From: Arthrobacter caoxuetaonis
Lineage (GTDB): Bacteria; Actinomycetota; Actinomycetes; Actinomycetales; Micrococcaceae
Reading direction: 5' to 3'
Length of the DNA stretch: 64,000 nucleotides
NCBI RefSeq assembly: GCF_023921125.1
Contig: NZ_CP099466.1
Coordinates: 3,162,001 to 3,226,000 of the forward strand
Below the pieces are notes generated by a model that saw nothing but the letters and a program-made list of their open reading frames with translations, was not told where the DNA came from and did no database searches. The position numbers and the translations under genes are program-made. Of this stretch, positions 60,817-64,000 are shown in pieces (within the stretch, counting starts at the first letter, position 1; each line of letters starts with the position of its first letter).

Positions 60817-61647
60817 ATGCCCCGCACCGCCCCCACCATTCCGCTCCGCAACGGGCTGGAACTGCCCGCACTGGGCATGGGCACCTGGCCCATGGACGAC
60901 GCACAGACGGCCGACGCCGTTGCGACAGCCGTTGCGGCAGGTTACAGGCTCTTCGACACGGCAGAAAACTACGGCAACGAGGCCGGTGTGGGAGAGGGCA
61001 TCCGGCGCAGCGGGATCGCCCGGAGCGAGGTAGTTTTCACCACAAAGTTCAACAAGCGGTGGCACTCCCGGGAGGGCGTCCGCGAGGCATTTTCCGCGTC
61101 GGCCCAGCGGCTTGGCACCGAGTACGTCGACCTGCTCATGGTGCATTGGCCCAACCCGGACCAGGATCAGTTCGTCGAGGCCGTCCAGGGTATTGCCGAC
61201 CTGCTCGCCGAGGGAATGGTGCGCGGCATCGGGGTTTCGAACTTCAAGCCGGCACACCTCCAGCGTCTCGCCGACGCCGGGGTCCTTCCCGACCTGAACC
61301 AGATCCAGGTGGACCCGCGCCACATCCGTCAATCGTCCCGGCAGGCCAACAGCCGGCTGGGGATTGTCACCGAATCGTGGAGCCCGCTGGGAAGGGACGG
61401 CGGCCTGCTGAAGGACCCGTCCGTCACCGCGCTCGCCGCGAAGTACGAACGCACACCAGGGCAGATTGTCCTCCGCTGGCACGTGCAGCAGGGCCTGGTG
61501 CCCATTCCGAAGGCATCCTCCCGGGCACACCTGGAAGAAAACCTGGCGGTCTTCGATTTCGCCTTGGAAGAAGCCGAGATAGCGGACCTCTCCGCACTGG
61601 ATACCGGGGAGGACGGGATCCTGGACTCAGACAGCTTCGGCCACTGA
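60817..61647 (+). CDS. Aldo/keto reductase (2,5-diketo-D-gluconate reductase-like)
   Basis: A TIM-barrel NADPH reductase of 276 residues. The catalytic tetrad is visible: Asp and Tyr in LFDTAENYGNE, Lys in VFTTKFNKRW and His in LLMVHWPNPD; GIGVSNFKPAHLQRL and VPIPKASSRAHLEENL bind the cofactor. GTGAAAGGAAG is just before ATG 60817. Substrate may be an aldose, ketone or aldehyde. It could serve the upstream operon but has its own 89-base leader. Confidence 0.9.
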   Translation: MPRTAPTIPLRNGLELPALGMGTWPMDDAQTADAVATAVAAGYRLFDTAENYGNEAGVGEGIRRSGIARSEVVFTTKFNKRWHSREGVREAFSASAQRLGTEYVDLLMVHWPNPDQDQFVEAVQGIADLLAEGMVRGIGVSNFKPAHLQRLADAGVLPDLNQIQVDPRHIRQSSRQANSRLGIVTESWSPLGRDGGLLKDPSVTALAAKYERTPGQIVLRWHVQQGLVPIPKASSRAHLEENLAVFDFALEEAEIADLSALDTGEDGILDSDSFGH

Positions 61648-61703
61648 GCGGCCCTGCGGCGGCGAGGCTTTGCCGGCGGCGGGCAGGCTGTTAGCGTCGG
61701 GGC

Positions 61704-62162
61704 ATGTCCCGCAGCCCCCTGCTCCGTGCCCTGACCAGCCGCGCCCCAAAGACCGGCCGCCCGCGCCGGGCCGCCGCCGTCGTCCTGGGGCTCTTCCTGG
61801 CCTTCGCCGGCACCAGCCATCTCACTTTCGCGCGGGAGGAGTTCCAGGCCCAGGTTCCCGGCTGGGTGCCGATGGACAAGGACCTGGTGGTGATCCTTTC
61901 CGGTATCGCCGAAATCGGCCTGGGGGCTGCGCTCACCGCGCTGCCGAGCCGCCGGGTACCAGTGGGACTGGCCGCCGCAGCGTTCTTCATCGCCATCTTC
62001 CCGGGCAACGTCTCGCAGTACGTGACGCAGACGGACGGATTCGGGCTGGACACCGACCAGAAGCGGCTCGTCCGGCTCTTTTTCCAGCCGCTGCTGGTTA
62101 TCTGGGCTCTGTGGTCCACCGGCGCGTGGCAGGCCCTGCGCACTGCATTCCGCCGGAAGTAG
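61704..62162 (+). CDS. DoxX-like membrane protein
   Basis: A protein of 152 residues with four membrane segments: AAAVVLGLFLAFAGTSHLTF, ILSGIAEIGLGAALTALPSR, GLAAAAFFIAIFPGNVSQYV and LFFQPLLVIWALWST. The GTSHLTFAREEF and IAEIGLGAAL marks match DoxX-type proteins, linked in actinobacteria to redox and oxidative-stress membrane complexes. It begins 56 bases after the reductase and may be in the same transcript. Confidence 0.8.
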   Translation: MSRSPLLRALTSRAPKTGRPRRAAAVVLGLFLAFAGTSHLTFAREEFQAQVPGWVPMDKDLVVILSGIAEIGLGAALTALPSRRVPVGLAAAAFFIAIFPGNVSQYVTQTDGFGLDTDQKRLVRLFFQPLLVIWALWSTGAWQALRTAFRRK

Positions 62163-62367
62163 CCGGGCGCGTGCGCGGCCCCAGTGGTCGAACTTGATGC
62201 CCGCCACAGCATCATGTGCGCAACACCACGGCTTTGCCTGCGCGGTATGTGATGGGGGTTATGCAAAGCGACCCCCGGGTTCCCTAGCCTTTTAAGTGGG
62301 AGTGGGGGTTGGCGCGCCCTTGCACGCCGCCGAAATCCCCCACTCATGACCATCGAAAGGAGGACCT
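62163..62367. other. Leader region before the small exported peptide
   Basis: This 205-base stretch contains GGGGGT (62255-62260 region) and ACCCCC arms of a short hairpin and further G/C runs. It should hold the promoter of the strongly translated peptide gene at 62368; none could be placed with confidence. Confidence 0.35.
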
Positions 62368-62538
62368 ATGTTCCAGACAAGGTCCACGCGTGGAACCACC
62401 AAGCGGACAACAGCCCTCCTCACGGGCATCGCAATCGCTTCTGCCCTCGTGGCGGGCGGCGTCTCCGCCGTTGAAATGAGCTTTGAGACTGCTCCGTCCC
62501 TGGGCGCTGCTGTCGAAGCAGCTCCGGCCTCAGCCTAG
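62368..62538 (+). CDS. Small exported peptide, 56 residues
   Basis: ATG 62368 follows GAAAGGAGGACCT, one of the best ribosome sites in the window. The peptide has a basic start (MFQTRSTRGTTKRTT), one hydrophobic helix (ALLTGIAIASALVAGGVSAV) and a short acidic/Ala-rich tail (EMSFETAPSLGAAVEAAPAS). The layout is that of a signal peptide with a small mature peptide or of a single-pass membrane peptide. A perfect intrinsic terminator starts 22 bases after the stop. I do not recognise a family. It is short enough to be overlooked by length-limited gene finding. Confidence 0.7.
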   Translation: MFQTRSTRGTTKRTTALLTGIAIASALVAGGVSAVEMSFETAPSLGAAVEAAPASA

Positions 62539-62560
62539 GCTCCGGCCCGGCTGAATCCCG

Positions 62561-62591
62561 AAGTCCCGCAGATGAATTGTCTGCGGGACTT
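62561..62591 (+). terminator. Terminator of the small peptide gene
   Basis: AAGTCCCGCAGA and TCTGCGGGACTT form a 12-bp perfect stem with a 7-base loop, with T residues at the 3' side. Confidence 0.85.
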
Positions 62592-62689
62592 TCAGCTCTC
62601 CGGGTGCAGTGGAAGAATCGCGGCAAGCCAAGGAACTGTATACCAAGGAACTGCACAGCACGGCGGTACAACGTCCAGGAGCTGATCGC

Positions 62690-63007
62690 ATGGCTGGGAC
62701 CCAACGCAAGCCCACGGGACCGGATTACGGCAACGTCCCCGTCATCGCGTCCGGCGTTATCGCAGCATTCGTTGCCATTACGACGGCGGTGGTTTCCACG
62801 GGCGGGGCAGAGAACGAATTCCGCTGGCAGCTCGGCCTCGCGGCCGGATGCATTGCCTTCATCGTTTGCCTTGCCACGTTCTCGCTGATGATCCTCGCTG
62901 GCAAACCCAATCCTGATTCCATGGGCCACGGATCGGGCGTCAACCGCCGGTTCGGTGCCGAACCGGATGCCCGGGAAAGGGACCAGGAGGAGCCGGGCAA
63001 AGATTGA
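62690..63007 (+). CDS. Small two-helix membrane protein
   Basis: A protein of 105 residues with ATG 62690 and CAGGAG at 62677-62682. Two membrane helices are seen, VPVIASGVIAAFVAITTAVV and LGLAAGCIAFIVCLATFSLM, with about 20 residues between them and a charged cytosolic tail (RRFGAEPDARERDQEEPGKD). A longer frame from GTG 62609 lacks a ribosome site. No known family recognised. Its stop lies inside the terminator stem that follows. Confidence 0.65.
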   Translation: MAGTQRKPTGPDYGNVPVIASGVIAAFVAITTAVVSTGGAENEFRWQLGLAAGCIAFIVCLATFSLMILAGKPNPDSMGHGSGVNRRFGAEPDARERDQEEPGKD

Positions 63008-63037
63008 GCGGCCGGGTTACCGGCCGCTCAATCTTTG
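62998..63037. terminator. Strong bidirectional terminator
   Basis: CAAAGATTGAGCGGCCG pairs perfectly with CGGCCGCTCAATCTTTG (17 bp, 6-base loop). ATCTTT on each 3' side supplies a U-rich end in both directions. It serves the membrane-protein gene and the convergent wall-protein gene. Confidence 0.92.
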
Positions 63038-63046
63038 CGCAGGGTG

Positions 63047-64000
63047 TTAGTTCCGGCCGCGGCGGCGGTTAGCAGCAGCCACACCCAATCCGCCCAGGGC
63101 GATCAGCCCCGCTCCCATGGCTAGGAATCCGCCGGTGAACTCTGCTCCAGTGGACGGAAGCCGTTTCTTGGCCGGAGCAGGCTTGGACGTTGCCGTGTAG
63201 GTGTTGACTACCCGAAGTTCCGAACCAGCCGCGGCCGCAATGGTCACCGGGTCAGGCACCGTGGTGCTCACTTCCAGCCCCGTGGTAACTCCGGTTGCTG
63301 TTTCCGTCACCGCGCACTCGGATCCGGGTACCAGGTTCCCGTAGGTGGATGTCACCTCACCCGTGGCGCCGGCAGGGACCGTCACCGTTTCATCCAGGAC
63401 GGTCTCGCCGTCCACAGTGCAGATGACGTTCAGTACGACTTCGCCCTGCTGGCCCGCTGCGGCACCTGCGATCTGCTTCGTGACCTCAAGGGTTCCAGGA
63501 TTGTAGAAGTAGGTATTTGTCACCTCCACTGCAACTCCGGACCCAGCCTCGATCGTCACGGGATCCGGCTCCACGGTGCTGACGCCAATGGTGTCCGTGG
63601 CACCGTTTTGTGTTTCCGTTACGGTGCATTCAGCGCCCACAGGCAGCTCCGCGTACTCAGTCGATTCGGTCCCGGTTGACTGTTCGGGAATGGTGAACGA
63701 TTCATCTAGGACCGTTTCACCGTCCAGGATGCAGACGGTTCGCAGCTGGACCTCCTCCTGGTTTCCTGCGGCTTCGCCGTCGATCACCTTGCTAACTGAG
63801 ATTGCACCGGGGGCGAAGGTGTAGGTGTTGATCACCGTGGCTTCGACCTCGCCTCCGGCCGGAACGGTGAACGGATCCGAAAGGTCCGTTTCCACCAGGA
63901 TGGCCGGGGTGCTGCCATCCTCCAGCTCGGTCACGGCACAGGCTGCTCCGGCCGGTACGTTCAGATAGCGGCCGAAGACCGGGGAGGTCACCTGCGCCGG
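63047..64000 (-). CDS. LPXTG-anchored surface protein with DUF5979 repeats, N-terminal part missing
   Basis: The right window edge cuts this gene; at least 317 residues are seen and the frame continues beyond 64000. It contains at least three DUF5979-type beta-sandwich repeats of about 95 residues, each with a pattern like GTLEVTKQIAGAAAGQQGEV, CTVDGETVLDETVTVPAGAT, ECAVTETATG and a final VVNTY/VTNTY. The C-terminus is a sorting signal: LPSTG, a hydrophobic helix (FLAMGAGLIALGGLGVAAAN) and RRRGRN, so sortase links it to peptidoglycan. It is a wall-exposed stalk or adhesin-like protein. The repeats are diverged, not recent copies. Confidence 0.9.
   Translation of the reverse strand, partial: PAQVTSPVFGRYLNVPAGAACAVTELEDGSTPAILVETDLSDPFTVPAGGEVEATVINTYTFAPGAISVSKVIDGEAAGNQEEVQLRTVCILDGETVLDESFTIPEQSTGTESTEYAELPVGAECTVTETQNGATDTIGVSTVEPDPVTIEAGSGVAVEVTNTYFYNPGTLEVTKQIAGAAAGQQGEVVLNVICTVDGETVLDETVTVPAGATGEVTSTYGNLVPGSECAVTETATGVTTGLEVSTTVPDPVTIAAAAGSELRVVNTYTATSKPAPAKKRLPSTGAEFTGGFLAMGAGLIALGGLGVAAANRRRGRN

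Overview
The window is high-GC chromosomal DNA with actinobacterial character. DUF222/HNH and DUF6221 proteins, a tmRNA whose tag ends in FALAA, an LPXTG wall protein with DUF5979 repeats, many GTG starts and dense SDR/acyl-CoA genes all point to Actinobacteria. The mix best fits the Micrococcaceae (Arthrobacter-like). This placement is inference from gene content; I could not compare genomes. There are about 58 protein genes, one tmRNA, no tRNA or rRNA that I could see, no CRISPR array and no recognisable transposase.

Left part (1-13,600): the end of a ureide/glyoxylate module (hyi partial, allB), a DUF222-HNH nuclease, a phosphoesterase, and an AraC regulator divergent from a TIGR03086 protein. 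An acyl-CoA module follows on the minus strand (AMP-ligase, orphan ABC binding protein, MaoC hydratase, frameshifted SDR), divergent from a MarR regulator across a very good sigma-70 promoter. malQ and small hypotheticals end this part.

Middle (13,600-34,970): an unusual SDR, 3-hydroxyisobutyryl-CoA hydrolase, bifunctional proline dehydrogenase/P5C dehydrogenase, DUF805, a PRC-barrel/DUF2382 stress protein, a fatty acyl-CoA ligase, an ATP-grasp enzyme, an SDR, a phosphoribosyltransferase, an HdeD-like membrane protein, a membrane-anchored beta-lactamase-fold protein and an ammonium transporter. The 5-oxoprolinase genes pxpA and fused pxpB-pxpC follow, preceded by three copies of a palindromic element. 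A TPP-dependent oxidase/decarboxylase closes the section.

Right part (35,000-64,000): an AraC regulator and a four-gene operon (binding protein, double ATPase, permease, aldehyde dehydrogenase) with a Crp/GlxR-like site; a CMD/GNAT/pirin group; and a DHFR-fold protein. An RsbQ-like hydrolase is then translationally coupled to an RsbP-type PAS protein whose output is a histidine kinase. After it come GtrA, an SDR, tmRNA, a P-loop kinase, a YczE-like protein, a TetR-like protein without a DNA-binding domain, a GNAT and a GH13 glucosidase. A six-gene operon (PhnD, PhnC, fused PhnE, P450, PaaX-like regulator, secreted hydrolase) follows, then an aldo/keto reductase, DoxX, a 56-residue exported peptide, a small membrane protein and the partial wall protein.

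The strongest candidates for undescribed biology are the RsbQ-PAS-histidine kinase pair and the PhnDCE-P450-PaaX-hydrolase operon. A third observation is that four unrelated genes end in short tandem duplications that include the stop codon.
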